DNA of 64,000 bases from Mesorhizobium koreense. GTDB lineage: Bacteria; Pseudomonadota; Alphaproteobacteria; Rhizobiales; Rhizobiaceae. The stretch is taken from positions 4,545,001 through 4,609,000 of the forward strand of contig NZ_CP134228.1 of the NCBI RefSeq assembly GCF_031656215.1, in the 5' to 3' direction. The position numbers were made by a program, and so were the translations under genes. The stretch's first letter is position 1, and every line of letters starts with the position of its first letter. Under the pieces are notes generated by a model. It did no database searches. It saw nothing but the letters and a program-made list of their open reading frames with translations, and had not been told where the DNA came from. This document shows, one piece after another, positions 8,475-17,398 of the stretch.

Positions 8475-9668
8475 ATGAAGATAAGCAGGAGAGGGTTACT
8501 GATCGGCACGGCGGGTATTGTACTCGCCAGCGTTGGCACGGCGGCGGCAGAGGACAAGGAGCCGCTGAAGATCGGCGTTCCGACGGCTTTGACCGGCCCA
8601 TATTCGCAGCTTGGCGACGAGGTGAAGCGCGTGGTCGAGTTTGCCGTCGAAGAGGCGAACGCTGGCGGCGGCATCGACGGGCGCAAGGTCGAGGTGCGTT
8701 TTCTCGATACCGAGGCGAAGCCTGAACTTGCACGCCAGCAAGGCGAAAAGCTGGCGCTAGACGGTTTCAACATCCTCACCGGCACCATCGCCTCAGGCGA
8801 GGCGCTCGCCATGGGCCCGATGCTGACGCGCTGGAATGCGCTGTTTGTCGCGACGGTCCCCAAGGCCAATGCCATTACCGGCGGCCAGTGCCAGGCGAGG
8901 ATGTTCCGCGTCAATCGGCTCGACGCTTCCGATGCGGCGGCCATCGGGCCGTGGCTGAAAACCCGCAAGGAAACCAAATGGGCGATCGTCGCGGCCGACA
9001 TCGCCTGGGGCCACGATTCGGGCGCAAGCTTCAAGAAAGCGGCCGATAGCAACGGCAAGACGATCGTGTCGGAAAACTATCCTACATTCGGCAGCAACGA
9101 TTATGCCGCCACTATCCAGAAAGTGATCGATTCGGGCGCGGAAGGCATGTGGGTGGCGCTCGCCGGCCGCGACGCCATGACATTCGCCAAGCAGGCCAAA
9201 CAGTTCGGCCTGTTCGACAAGGTGGTGACCGGCGGTACGAGCTTCACCACCGACGGTACGGTGCGGGTGCTGGGCGATATCGTGAAAGGCATCCATGCCA
9301 TCATCAATTACAGCGCCACACTCGACACGCCGGAAAACAAGAAGTTCGTAGCCGATTTCGCGAAGAAATATCCCAATTCCTCACCGACGAACTTCCAGGG
9401 CGAGACCTATATCGGCATGCAGGTGATTTTCCAGGCCGTGAAGAAAGCCGGCAGCGTCAAACCCGCCGACGTCGCCGAGGCGCTCGCCGGCGGCACGTTC
9501 GAGACCATCCTCGGCTCGCAGCTGATGCGCAAGGAGGATCACCAGCTCGTCGGGCCGAACTTCTTCGGCGAGGTCGCCGAAGCGGATGGTGTGTTGCGCC
9601 CCGTCATCAGCATGACGATTCCGGCCGATGTGGCGACGCCCGCGCCGGACGGAAGCTGCAAGCTCTGA
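8475..9668 (+). CDS. ABC transporter substrate-binding protein, branched-chain amino acid (LivJ/HAAT) family
   Basis: A 397-residue periplasmic binding protein. The start at 8475 follows the Shine-Dalgarno GGAGG at 8461 and gives an N-terminal export signal (MKISRRGLL, hydrophobic core, then a VGTAAAED cleavage region). The mature part has the two-lobed receptor layout of the Leu/Ile/Val family, with LKIGVPTALTGPYSQLGDE at the first strand. It captures the solute for the permease and ATPase genes that follow from 10001. Family members also bind aromatic acids, amides and other carboxylates, and the degradation genes around it suggest an organic acid. It is expressed from its own operator-bearing promoter and followed by a hairpin. 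Confidence 0.95.
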   Translation: MKISRRGLLIGTAGIVLASVGTAAAEDKEPLKIGVPTALTGPYSQLGDEVKRVVEFAVEEANAGGGIDGRKVEVRFLDTEAKPELARQQGEKLALDGFNILTGTIASGEALAMGPMLTRWNALFVATVPKANAITGGQCQARMFRVNRLDASDAAAIGPWLKTRKETKWAIVAADIAWGHDSGASFKKAADSNGKTIVSENYPTFGSNDYAATIQKVIDSGAEGMWVALAGRDAMTFAKQAKQFGLFDKVVTGGTSFTTDGTVRVLGDIVKGIHAIINYSATLDTPENKKFVADFAKKYPNSSPTNFQGETYIGMQVIFQAVKKAGSVKPADVAEALAGGTFETILGSQLMRKEDHQLVGPNFFGEVAEADGVLRPVISMTIPADVATPAPDGSCKL

Positions 9669-9675
9669 TGAAACA

Positions 9676-9710
9676 GAGGCCGGAGCAGGTCGGCGACCTG
9701 CTCCGGCCTC
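9676..9710 (+). terminator. Strong hairpin after binding-protein gene
   Basis: A 17-bp perfect inverted repeat (9676-9692 with 9694-9710; sterically about 16 bp with a 3-nt loop) begins 7 bp after the binding-protein stop codon. No T run follows. It could end transcription or protect the 3' end of the binding-protein mRNA, allowing it to be made in excess over the permeases. Confidence 0.7.
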
Positions 9711-9738
9711 GCCGTGGTGGAACTTCGTCGCCACGGCG

Positions 9739-9770
9739 TTGACAGACGATACTGAATGAATAATCGTTCA
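9739..9770 (+). promoter_or_regulatory. Promoter with TetR-type operator, copy 2
   Basis: TTGACA at 9739-9744 is followed, 17 bp later, by a weak -10 (AATCGT, 9762-9767). The inverted repeat TGAATGA-ATAA-TCGTTCA covers 9753-9770, over the spacer and -10, with one mismatch to the pattern. It should control the long operon from the first permease through the TetR gene, so the regulator would be autoregulated. The 230 bp between this site and the first permease gene hold nothing else I can name. Confidence 0.75.
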
Positions 9771-10000
9771 ATTCTGGGATCAGCGGGGCCTGAACTCAGG
9801 TAAGCGATCGCGTCAACCCTCACTTCGTGGGGTGGTCTGCAACGTATTCATCCGGATTCAAACCCGGGCCGTGAGGTGGTATTTCATTGAATGGCGTCGA
9901 ATTGAAGAACAGCCTGCCGCTCCCTCCCCGCCCTGATGCAGAATGCATATGGCCAAGAGCCGCCCAAAGGCATGGTGCGGCATTCCCTCGGAGTTGAGGC

Positions 10001-10846
10001 ATGATCCAGATCATAAACGGCCTGGTCTACGGCAGTTTCCTTTATCTGCTCTCGGTCGGCCTCGTATTGATATTCGGCCTCAGGCGGGTGACCAATTTCG
10101 CCCATGGGAGCCTGTTCATGGTAGGCGCCTATGTCTCGTTCGCGGTCGCCGCCTATCTCGGATTCTGGTCCGGGCTGGTGGCCTCGGTGATCGTGCTCGC
10201 CTTTCTCGGCGTGCTGCTCGACCGCTTCGTGTTCCGGCCGCTTGCCAACGAGGATGCCGTGGTGACGCTTCTCGTCACCTTCGGCCTTCTATTCGTGCTC
10301 GAGGATGTCGTGCAAACCATCTGGGGCAAGGATTACCTGACCGTGTCGCCTCCGCCCTTGCTGTCGGGCGTGCTGCCGATGTTCGGCTCGACCTTTCCGG
10401 TCTATCGGCTATTCGTGGTTGCGGTTGCGCTTGTCGTTGCCGTCGGGCTCGCGCTCTGGCTGCGATACAGCAAAGTCGGTCTTTATGTACGCGCCGCGAG
10501 CGTCGATCCGGTGACGACAGGGATGCAAGGCGTCGATACCGAGCGCCTCAGTGCGCTCGTCGTAGCGATCGGCGCAGGGCTGGCCGGCCTCTCCGGCACG
10601 ATCGCCGGGCCGCTCCTTGCGTTGTCGCCGTCGATGGGCGCCTTCGTCATCATCGATTGTTTCGTGGTCGTGGTGACGGGCGGCCTCTCCAGTTTCACCG
10701 GTGCATTCATCGCGGCGCTGCTGATCGGGCAGGTGCATAATCTCGGCATCGTATTCATACCCCAATTCGCCTCCATGCTGCCTCTCGCCATAATGACGCT
10801 GGTGCTCCTGTTGCGGCCGCACGGGCTCGCCGGAGCCGGCCGATGA
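10001..10846 (+). CDS. Branched-chain amino acid-type ABC permease, LivH family
   Basis: A 281-residue polytopic inner-membrane protein with about eight hydrophobic segments. It starts with IQIINGLVYGSFLYLLSVG, typical of LivH permeases, and has the RRVTNFAHGSLFMVGAY segment that marks the family. It forms a heterodimeric channel with the next gene product, which overlaps it by 4 bp (ATGA). Powered by the two downstream ATPases, it imports the solute delivered by the binding protein. It is the first gene of the operator-controlled operon. Confidence 0.95.
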   Translation: MIQIINGLVYGSFLYLLSVGLVLIFGLRRVTNFAHGSLFMVGAYVSFAVAAYLGFWSGLVASVIVLAFLGVLLDRFVFRPLANEDAVVTLLVTFGLLFVLEDVVQTIWGKDYLTVSPPPLLSGVLPMFGSTFPVYRLFVVAVALVVAVGLALWLRYSKVGLYVRAASVDPVTTGMQGVDTERLSALVVAIGAGLAGLSGTIAGPLLALSPSMGAFVIIDCFVVVVTGGLSSFTGAFIAALLIGQVHNLGIVFIPQFASMLPLAIMTLVLLLRPHGLAGAGR

Positions 10847-11841
10847 GCGCACTCGCATCGGGGACGCGTACGGCCCGGCAACACGCGCCCATTGGAGCGC
10901 TCGCTGCTTTCGTCGTGATCAGCGTGGCCGGCATGCTGGTCCCGATGGTCGTCTCCTCGCAGCTTGCCCTCACCTTGATGACGCAAGCCGTCATCACGGC
11001 GGTGCTCGCCACGGGAATAGGCTTCCTGATACGGCAATGCGGCCTGACCAGCTTCGGGCACGCGGCCTTCTACGGACTTGCCGCCTATATCGTGGCGCTC
11101 AACGGCAAATACGATTTGTTGCCGACCGAGGCCGCCATTATCGCTGCGATCATGCTGCCGGCGGTGTTCGCCTTCGTGGCGGGACTGGGCATCGTGCGCC
11201 TCCCCGCGCTCGCGTTCTCGATGCTGACGCTTGCCGTGGCGCAGGCCTTTTACGAAATCTTCCTGAGTTGGCGCGAACTCGCCAATGGCGACGACGGCAT
11301 GGCGGTGCGCCTGCCCTCCAGGCTGTTCGGCTTGGACATCGCAACCTTCCAACAGCCGAGCAGCATGTTCGTGGTGTGCTGGCTGGCGTTGATTATCATC
11401 GTCGCCGGCCTTTGGCTGATTGCGCGCAGCCGGTTCGGCCTGTTGACCGTCGCCATCCGCGAAAACGAGGAACGCACGCGCTTCATAGGCTATGAGACGG
11501 TGGTGCCCCGCGCACTGACCTATGCGGTGTCGGCGGCGGTGGCCGCGGTCGCGGGCGTCCTGTTCGTCCTCTATAACGCCTATGTGACGCCGGGCACGCT
11601 GCACTGGTCCCTGTCGGGCGAAGGTATTGTCATGGCCGTGATCGGCGGCGCGCATGCCGTCTGGGGCCCGGCCCTCGGCTCGGTAATTTTCTTCCTGCTC
11701 AAGGATGCCGCCGGGGACCTGACCGAGCACTGGCCGGCGATCATCGGCATCACGCTGATCGTCGTCACCGTGATGGTGCCGCGAGGCATCAGCGGATTGA
11801 TCATGACCCTTCTCGGCAAGATGAAGGACGCGCGGCGATGA
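10843..11841 (+). CDS. Branched-chain amino acid-type ABC permease, LivM family
   Basis: A 332-residue integral membrane permease, the partner of the LivH-type subunit. Hydrophobic helices cover most of its length. The QCGLTSFGHAAFYGLAAY segment near residue 65 is the family hallmark, and IRENEERTRFIGYE near residue 205 is the coupling region that meets the ATPase. Start and stop codons overlap those of both neighbours by 4 bp, so translation is coupled along livH-livM-livG-type genes. The solute is unknown. Confidence 0.95.
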   Translation: MSALASGTRTARQHAPIGALAAFVVISVAGMLVPMVVSSQLALTLMTQAVITAVLATGIGFLIRQCGLTSFGHAAFYGLAAYIVALNGKYDLLPTEAAIIAAIMLPAVFAFVAGLGIVRLPALAFSMLTLAVAQAFYEIFLSWRELANGDDGMAVRLPSRLFGLDIATFQQPSSMFVVCWLALIIIVAGLWLIARSRFGLLTVAIRENEERTRFIGYETVVPRALTYAVSAAVAAVAGVLFVLYNAYVTPGTLHWSLSGEGIVMAVIGGAHAVWGPALGSVIFFLLKDAAGDLTEHWPAIIGITLIVVTVMVPRGISGLIMTLLGKMKDARR

Positions 11842-12551
11842 GCGCTTTCATGCTGGAAGGGATCGACATCTCGCGGCGCTACGGTGGCTTCCGTGCCCTC
11901 GAAGATGTGTCTATCGCGCTCGAACCCGGGGAGATCCGCGGGCTGATCGGCCCGAACGGTGCGGGCAAATCGACGTTGATGGATGCGCTGTGCGGGCGCG
12001 GCGGCGGCATAACTACTGGCACGGTGCGCTGCGATGGACAGGACATCAGTTCCTTGTCGGAACGCGCCAGGCGTCGCGCCGGCCTCGCGCGCTCCTTCCA
12101 GAAGACGAACATCTTTCTCGACCTTACGATACGCGAGCAGGTCGGCCTCGCAGGCGCAATGGCCGAGCATGACAATGGCGAAGAGGTAATGGAGGCGCTG
12201 GGTCTCGCTGCCTTCGCCGGGAGCCGCGCCGCCGACATCTCCTATGGCGACCAGCGCCGCCTCGATCTGGCGCTCGCGCTCGTCGGCCGACCTTCGGTAC
12301 TTCTGCTCGACGAGCCGGCTGCCGGGTTGTCGATCGGCGAATCCATCGCGCTCGCCCGGTTGCTGAAGGAACTGGCCACAAGTTGGGGTGTAACCGTGCT
12401 GATCGTCGAGCACGACATGGACGTCATCTTCTCGATCTCCGACCGCATCACGGTGCTTCATCTCGGCAAGATCCTCGCCGACGGGCCGGGCGAGGAAATC
12501 CGCGCGAACCCGGAAGTGGTCCGCGCCTATCTCGGCACGAGTGTCACGTGA
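11838..12551 (+). CDS. ABC transporter ATPase, LivG family
   Basis: A 237-residue ATP-binding protein. The Walker A motif GPNGAGKS is at residues 38-45, a variant signature ISYGDQRRLDLALAL lies near residue 133, and Walker B LLLDEPAAGLS follows directly. A C-terminal extension typical of LivG is present but short. It pairs with the LivF-type ATPase on the cytoplasmic side of the permeases. It overlaps livM by 4 bp and meets the next gene in a TGATG junction. Confidence 0.95.
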   Translation: MSAFMLEGIDISRRYGGFRALEDVSIALEPGEIRGLIGPNGAGKSTLMDALCGRGGGITTGTVRCDGQDISSLSERARRRAGLARSFQKTNIFLDLTIREQVGLAGAMAEHDNGEEVMEALGLAAFAGSRAADISYGDQRRLDLALALVGRPSVLLLDEPAAGLSIGESIALARLLKELATSWGVTVLIVEHDMDVIFSISDRITVLHLGKILADGPGEEIRANPEVVRAYLGTSVT

Positions 12552-13243
12552 TGCTGCTCGAACTCGATAATGTCGATGCCTTCTACGGCGAAGCGCAGAT
12601 CCTCCACGGCATCTCGATCGCGGTCGATGCCGGCGAGCGTGTCGCCATCCTCGGGCGCAACGGGGTGGGCAAGACTACCGTCGTCAATGCCTGTACCGGT
12701 ATCGCGCGCGTGCGAAGGGGGCGGATTTCCTTCTGCGGCAAAACGCTTTCAACGATCCGCCATTTCACGGCGGCCAGAAACGGGATTGCCGTGGTTCCGC
12801 AGGGCCGGCGTATCGTTCCCGGCCTCACCGTGCGCGAGAATTTGTTGCTCGGCGCCGCCGTCGGGCGCAAGGGACCCTGGACGTTCGACAGCGTTTGCGC
12901 GTTGTTCCCCATCCTGCGCGAACGCGCCGATACGCCGGGAACGGCGATGAGCGGTGGTCAGCAGCAGATGCTTGCCATCGGCCGGGCGCTGATGGCCAAC
13001 CCCAATCTTCTGGTGCTGGACGAACCGAGCGAAGGCCTGGCCCCCGTCATCGTCGATGAACTGGGCGAAACACTGGTCAGGCTCGGCGCCGGAGAAACGA
13101 GCATCCTTCTAATCGAGCAGAATTTCAGCCTCGTCCATGCCGTCGCCGAGCGCTACTACGTCATGTCCAAGGGCACCGTCGTCGAAGAGGGCCGGCTGGA
13201 AGGGCTCTCGCGGGAAAGTCTCAAGAAGCACGTCGCGGTTTGA
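12551..13243 (+). CDS. ABC transporter ATPase, LivF family
   Basis: A 230-residue ATPase. I placed the start at the ATG at 12551, which shares one base with the preceding stop and gives the expected N-terminus MLLELDNVDAFYGEAQ; an in-frame upstream Met lies deep inside livG. Walker A GRNGVGKT is at residues 35-42, the signature is MSGGQQQMLAIGRAL, and Walker B is LLVLDEPSEGL. These are standard for LivF. It completes the five-component importer. The following genes are CoA-thioester enzymes, which ties import to degradation. Confidence 0.95.
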   Translation: MLLELDNVDAFYGEAQILHGISIAVDAGERVAILGRNGVGKTTVVNACTGIARVRRGRISFCGKTLSTIRHFTAARNGIAVVPQGRRIVPGLTVRENLLLGAAVGRKGPWTFDSVCALFPILRERADTPGTAMSGGQQQMLAIGRALMANPNLLVLDEPSEGLAPVIVDELGETLVRLGAGETSILLIEQNFSLVHAVAERYYVMSKGTVVEEGRLEGLSRESLKKHVAV

Positions 13244-13286
13244 TTGCGCTTCGCCAAGGTAAATTCACGATCCAGGAGAAATCACC

Positions 13287-14096
13287 ATGTCGGATGTCTA
13301 TGCCAAATATCAGCGGCTCCTCTTCGATCGCCCGCATCCGCGAGTGCTGCGCGTTACCATGCATAATCCCGAACGGCTGAACTCCGCCGACGAGATCATG
13401 CATGGGGAGCTCGCCACTATCTGGCAGGACATCGACAAGGACCCGAGCGTCTCGGCCGCCATCCTGACCGGACACGGCAAGGTTTTCTCGGCCGGTGGCG
13501 ATTTCAAGATGATCGACAAGATCATCAACGACTTTCCCACACGCGCGCGCAACTGGAAGGAAGCGCGCGACATCGTCTACAACATCATCAACTGTTCCAA
13601 GCCGATCGTCAGCGCCATGCGTGGTCCGGCCGTGGGCGCGGGGCTGGTGTGCGGCCTGCTTGCAGACATCTCGATCGCCACCAAGGACGCCCGGCTGATC
13701 GATGGACACACGCGCCTCGGGGTTGCGGCCGGAGACCACGCCGCCATCGTGTGGCCGCTGTTGTGCGGGCTGGCCAAGGCAAAGTACTATCTGTTGCTGT
13801 GCGATCCGGTTTCGGGCGCCGAGGCGGAGCGGATCGGGCTGGTCTCGCTTGCCGTCGAAGACGCCGAACTCGACGCCAAGGCGGTCGAGTTGGCGACTCG
13901 CCTGGCGGAAGGCGCGCCCAACGCGATCCGTTGGACCAAATACGCGCTGAACAACTGGTTGCGGCAGATGGGGCCGACCTTCGACGCCTCGCTTGCGCTG
14001 GAATTCATGGGGTTTTCCGGCCCCGACGTTCAGGAAGGGCTCGCCTCCCATGTAGAGAAGCGGAAGCCGAAATTCGCGCCGGATTCCCCGCTCTGA
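13287..14096 (+). CDS. Enoyl-CoA hydratase/isomerase family protein
   Basis: A 269-residue crotonase-fold protein with a good Shine-Dalgarno (AGGAG) 8 bp before the start. The first oxyanion-hole strand is near [13 protein letters not shown] (about residue 70) and the second near [11 protein letters not shown] (about residue 115). The acidic residue often found in the second catalytic position is not obvious ([10 protein letters not shown]), so hydration is not certain; crotonases also isomerise, cleave or hydrolyse CoA thioesters. It lies between the importer genes and an acyl-CoA synthetase in one operon under the 9753 promoter. Confidence 0.9.
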   Translation: MSDVYAKYQRLLFDRPHPRVLRVTMHNPERLNSADEIMHGELATIWQDIDKDPSVSAAILTGHGKVFSAGGDFKMIDKIINDFPTRARNWKEARDIVYNIINCSKPIVSAMRGPAVGAGLVCGLLADISIATKDARLIDGHTRLGVAAGDHAAIVWPLLCGLAKAKYYLLLCDPVSGAEAERIGLVSLAVEDAELDAKAVELATRLAEGAPNAIRWTKYALNNWLRQMGPTFDASLALEFMGFSGPDVQEGLASHVEKRKPKFAPDSPL

Positions 14097-14178
14097 GCAG
14101 GCAGAGGTCCGGACGACAAGGCAAGTGGAAGCGGGATCCCGACCGGGAGCCCGCCAAGGCGAAGGGGAGTGAACGGAT

Positions 14179-15834
14179 ATGATTTCGGATCAAGTCGCGA
14201 AGCGCCGCCGGGCCATGGTGGCGGGTGGTTTCTGGCCGGACCGGGTTCTGCTCGATTATTTCGATGCGCTGCTTGACGGCACGCCCGAGGCTACGGCGAT
14301 CGTCGCGCATCAGGCCAGTGCCGCCGCGCTAACCAGGCTGAACTATCGCGACCTTGGCGAACGTGTCGAGCGCATTGCCGTCAATCTTGCCGCCGGCGGC
14401 GTGGAAGCGGGCGACGTTGTCTCCTTCCAGTTGCCCAATTGGTGGCAGTTCATCGCGCTCCACCTTGCCTGCCTGCGCATCGGCGCGATCAGCAATCCGC
14501 TCATGCCGATCCTGCGTCAGCGCGAACTCGAATTCATGCTCAACCATGCCAATTCGAAAGTCATCGTCACGCCCGCGATTTTCCGCGATTTCGACTATGG
14601 TGCGATGATCGCCGGGATGCGTGACAAACTCCCGCATCTTCGCCACGCCTATGTCATCGGCGGCGCGGGCGAGACAAGCTTCGAGCGGCTGCATGAAACG
14701 CCGGTCGATAAAGCGAAAGCCGAAGCCCTGTTCTCGGCCCGACGACCGGGGCCGGACGACGTCATACAGATCCTCTATACATCCGGAACCACCGGCGAGC
14801 CGAAAGGTGTCACCCATACCTCCAACACGCTGCTCAGCAATCTGATCCCCTATATCGACAGTCTCCATCTGACCGGCGACGACATGGTGCTCATGGCGTC
14901 GCCGCTCGCGCACCAGACCGGCTTCCTCTACGGCGTGATGATGCCGTTCCTGCTCGGCTGTCCCGTGGTGCTGGAGGACGTCTGGAACCGCAAGGTGGCC
15001 GCCGACCTCTTCGAACAGGAGAAACCGACCTTCACCATGGCATCGACGCCTTTCCTCGCGGACCTGACGGAGGAGGCCGAGACGCGCCCTGAAGCATTCA
15101 CCTCGCTGCGCATTTTCCTTTCCGCCGGCGCGCCGATCCCTCGCGTTCTGGTCAGGCGCGCGACCGAGAATCTGGGCGCCACCATCGCTTCCGGATGGGG
15201 CATGACCGAGAATGGCGCCGTCACGGTGACACGGCCGGAGGACGCACCGGAGAAAGTATTCGAGACCGACGGCCGTTGCCTGTCCGGCATGGAGATCCGG
15301 ACGATCAATGCCGCGGACAAGCCGGTGATGCCCGGAGAGGAAGGCCGTCTGCAGGTGCGAGGCTGCAGTAATTTCGTCGGCTATCTCAAACGGCCCGACC
15401 TCGACAATATCGATGCCGAGGGCTGGTTCGATACCGGCGATCTCGCCCGCATCGACGCCGAGGGCTATGTCAGGATCACCGGTCGCGCCAAGGATATCAT
15501 CATACGCGGCGGCGAGAATGTCCCGGTGATCGAGATCGAAGGCCTGATCTACAAGCACCCCGATGTCGCCGACGTGGCGATCGTCGCCATGCCGGACGAG
15601 AGGCTCGGCGAGCGGGCCTGCGCGTTCGTCACCGCCAAGCCGGGCGCGAGCCTGACGCTGCCGAAGATCACGGAATTCCTGCTGTCGCAACACATATCCA
15701 AAACCTACCTGCCCGAGCATCTGGAAGTTCTGGAGGCACTGCCGCGCACGCCAAGCGGCAAGATCCAGAAATTCAAGCTGCGTGACATGGCGAAGGCCCT
15801 CAAACCCGAACAGAAGACAGGGAAGATGGGTTAA
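14179..15834 (+). CDS. Acyl-CoA synthetase (AMP-forming), cyclohexanecarboxylate-CoA ligase-like
   Basis: A 551-residue member of the adenylate-forming ligases. The phosphate-binding loop YTSGTTGEPKGVTH lies near residue 198, the adenine site GWGMTENGAV near residue 339, and the hinge and C-terminal motif DTGDLARID then GRAKDIIIRGGENV near residues 417-450. The C-terminal PRTPSGKIQKFKLR holds the catalytic lysine. It would activate the imported carboxylic acid to its CoA thioester, the first step after uptake. The overall layout recalls AliA-type cyclohexanecarboxylate ligases and related medium-chain ligases, but that assignment is from memory of the family. It shares the operon with the importer. 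Confidence 0.92.
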   Translation: MISDQVAKRRRAMVAGGFWPDRVLLDYFDALLDGTPEATAIVAHQASAAALTRLNYRDLGERVERIAVNLAAGGVEAGDVVSFQLPNWWQFIALHLACLRIGAISNPLMPILRQRELEFMLNHANSKVIVTPAIFRDFDYGAMIAGMRDKLPHLRHAYVIGGAGETSFERLHETPVDKAKAEALFSARRPGPDDVIQILYTSGTTGEPKGVTHTSNTLLSNLIPYIDSLHLTGDDMVLMASPLAHQTGFLYGVMMPFLLGCPVVLEDVWNRKVAADLFEQEKPTFTMASTPFLADLTEEAETRPEAFTSLRIFLSAGAPIPRVLVRRATENLGATIASGWGMTENGAVTVTRPEDAPEKVFETDGRCLSGMEIRTINAADKPVMPGEEGRLQVRGCSNFVGYLKRPDLDNIDAEGWFDTGDLARIDAEGYVRITGRAKDIIIRGGENVPVIEIEGLIYKHPDVADVAIVAMPDERLGERACAFVTAKPGASLTLPKITEFLLSQHISKTYLPEHLEVLEALPRTPSGKIQKFKLRDMAKALKPEQKTGKMG

Positions 15835-15840
15835 GCCGCG

Positions 15841-16872
15841 ATGAAAGCCGTTGTCGTCGAGCGCTTTGGAGCACCAAGCGAACTTGCCTTCAAGGAGTGG
15901 CACCGACCTGCCGTGAAGGCGGGCGAGGTCCTCGTCGAAGTCCATGCGGCGGGGCTGAATTTCCCCGACGTGCTGGTTGCCGCCGGCAAATACCAGACGC
16001 TGCCGCCGCTGCCCTTCGTTCCCGGCAAGGAGCTAGCGGGCATTGTCACGGCGGTCGGCGACGGGGTGGCGAACTTCAAGCGCGGCGATCGGGTCCTCTG
16101 CCAGTGCGAGAACGGTGCGTTCGCTGAATTGGTCGCGGTGCGCCAGGAGGATTGCTGCCTGCTGCCCGACGATCTGCCGATGGTCAAGGCGGCCGCCATG
16201 GGGCTGACCTACCAGACCGCATGGTTCGGCCTGATGGAACGTGCGCATCTCAAACCGGGCGAGACGGTACTCGTCACCGGGGCTGGCGGCGGCGTCGGCA
16301 CTGCGGCAATGCAGATCGCCAAGGCGCAAGGTTGCCGCGTGCTCGCCGGGCTCGGCAGCATGGAGAAACGCGACTTCGTCCTCGGGCTCGGCGCAGACGC
16401 CGTGATCGATATGAGCGGCGGCGATTTACACGAGAGCGTGCGCCGGCAGGTTCACGGCGCGACCGGCGGCCATGGCGCCGACGTGGTGATCGAGAATGTC
16501 GGCGGGGCGGTGTTCGGAGCCTGCCTGCGCGCGCTCGCCTGGGCCGGCCGGCTGGTGGTGGTCGGCTTCACGTCCGGCGAAATTCCCTCGGTCAAGGCAA
16601 ACTACCTCCTCATCAAGCACATTACCGTCGCAGGCCTGCACTGGAGCGACTATCGCGAAAAGATGCCCGACGCCATGCGGGAAGCACAGGAGGAATTGTT
16701 CCGCCTCACCAGCCTTGGGAAGATCGATCCGCCGATTTCGGCCGCAATGCCGATCGAGAAAGTCGCCGCCGGTATGGAATGCATCCTGCAGCGCAAGGTT
16801 CGCGGCAAGGTGGTACTGGTTACGGAGCGAGGGCGTGCCGCCGGCATTGCCATCGCGGACGACGCCGGCTGA
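15841..16872 (+). CDS. Zinc-free MDR oxidoreductase (quinone reductase / enoyl reductase type)
   Basis: A 343-residue medium-chain dehydrogenase/reductase. The N-terminal GroES-like domain includes LNFPDVLVAAGKYQ and PFVPGKELAG, and the Rossmann domain has GAGGGVGTAAMQIAKAQG near residue 145. The cysteine and glutamate zinc ligands of alcohol dehydrogenases are missing, so it belongs to the NADPH:quinone oxidoreductase branch, which also reduces enoyl and acryloyl-CoA bonds. It starts 6 bp after the ligase stop. It may reduce a double bond in the acyl-CoA intermediate. Confidence 0.9.
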   Translation: MKAVVVERFGAPSELAFKEWHRPAVKAGEVLVEVHAAGLNFPDVLVAAGKYQTLPPLPFVPGKELAGIVTAVGDGVANFKRGDRVLCQCENGAFAELVAVRQEDCCLLPDDLPMVKAAAMGLTYQTAWFGLMERAHLKPGETVLVTGAGGGVGTAAMQIAKAQGCRVLAGLGSMEKRDFVLGLGADAVIDMSGGDLHESVRRQVHGATGGHGADVVIENVGGAVFGACLRALAWAGRLVVVGFTSGEIPSVKANYLLIKHITVAGLHWSDYREKMPDAMREAQEELFRLTSLGKIDPPISAAMPIEKVAAGMECILQRKVRGKVVLVTERGRAAGIAIADDAG

Positions 16873-16885
16873 AGGTAGCGGGGAC

Positions 16886-17398
16886 GTGATACCAGTGGAC
16901 CGGCGATTACAAACGATCGGAGAAGAAGAAGAGGCCGCCCCGGACGGCTATATCCCATCCACCATACCGGATGGGACGTTCGGCCAGCTTCTCGGCCAAC
17001 TCTATCAGCGGCGCGGCGGTGGCGGTTTCGCGTTTCGCGTCGATGCGCGACATGGCAATGTCCGTGGCGTCGTCCATGGCGGGATGCTGATGACCATGGC
17101 CGACCAAGTGCTAGGCCTGACGGTGCAGGAGGCGATCGGCGGGGGACCGACCGCAACGATCAGCCTCAACTGCGATTTCGTCTCAAGCGCGGAACCAGGC
17201 GATCTGATCGAAGGTGCGGCCGAGGTTACGCGGATTACCCGTTCCATAGTGTTCGTGCAGGGCAGGCTGGCATGTGGCGACCGGTTGATTTTAAGCGCGG
17301 CCGGCCTTTGGAAACGCCTTGATCCGCGATATTCTGGAACAGATCATCCCATCGGCGATTCGGCTGACGGATCGTCAGACCAGGCCGGGCCCCCATGA
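16886..17398 (+). CDS. Hotdog-fold acyl-CoA thioesterase, PaaI family
   Basis: A 170-residue hotdog protein. I chose the GTG at 16886, 13 bp after the preceding stop; an in-frame GTG at 16895 is also possible. The core motif GVVHGGMLMTMAD near residue 60 has the HGG signature of PaaI-like thioesterases, followed by TISLNCDFVSSAEPGD. Such enzymes hydrolyse dead-end CoA thioesters and recover free CoA, a likely role beside a CoA-dependent pathway. Its last 4 bp overlap the TetR start. Confidence 0.88.
   Translation: MIPVDRRLQTIGEEEEAAPDGYIPSTIPDGTFGQLLGQLYQRRGGGGFAFRVDARHGNVRGVVHGGMLMTMADQVLGLTVQEAIGGGPTATISLNCDFVSSAEPGDLIEGAAEVTRITRSIVFVQGRLACGDRLILSAAGLWKRLDPRYSGTDHPIGDSADGSSDQAGPP

Noticed and set aside
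14329-15945. A 538-codon minus-strand frame opposite the acyl-CoA synthetase
   Set aside because: It mirrors the complete synthetase gene and shows no domain motifs, so it is a GC-driven antisense frame.
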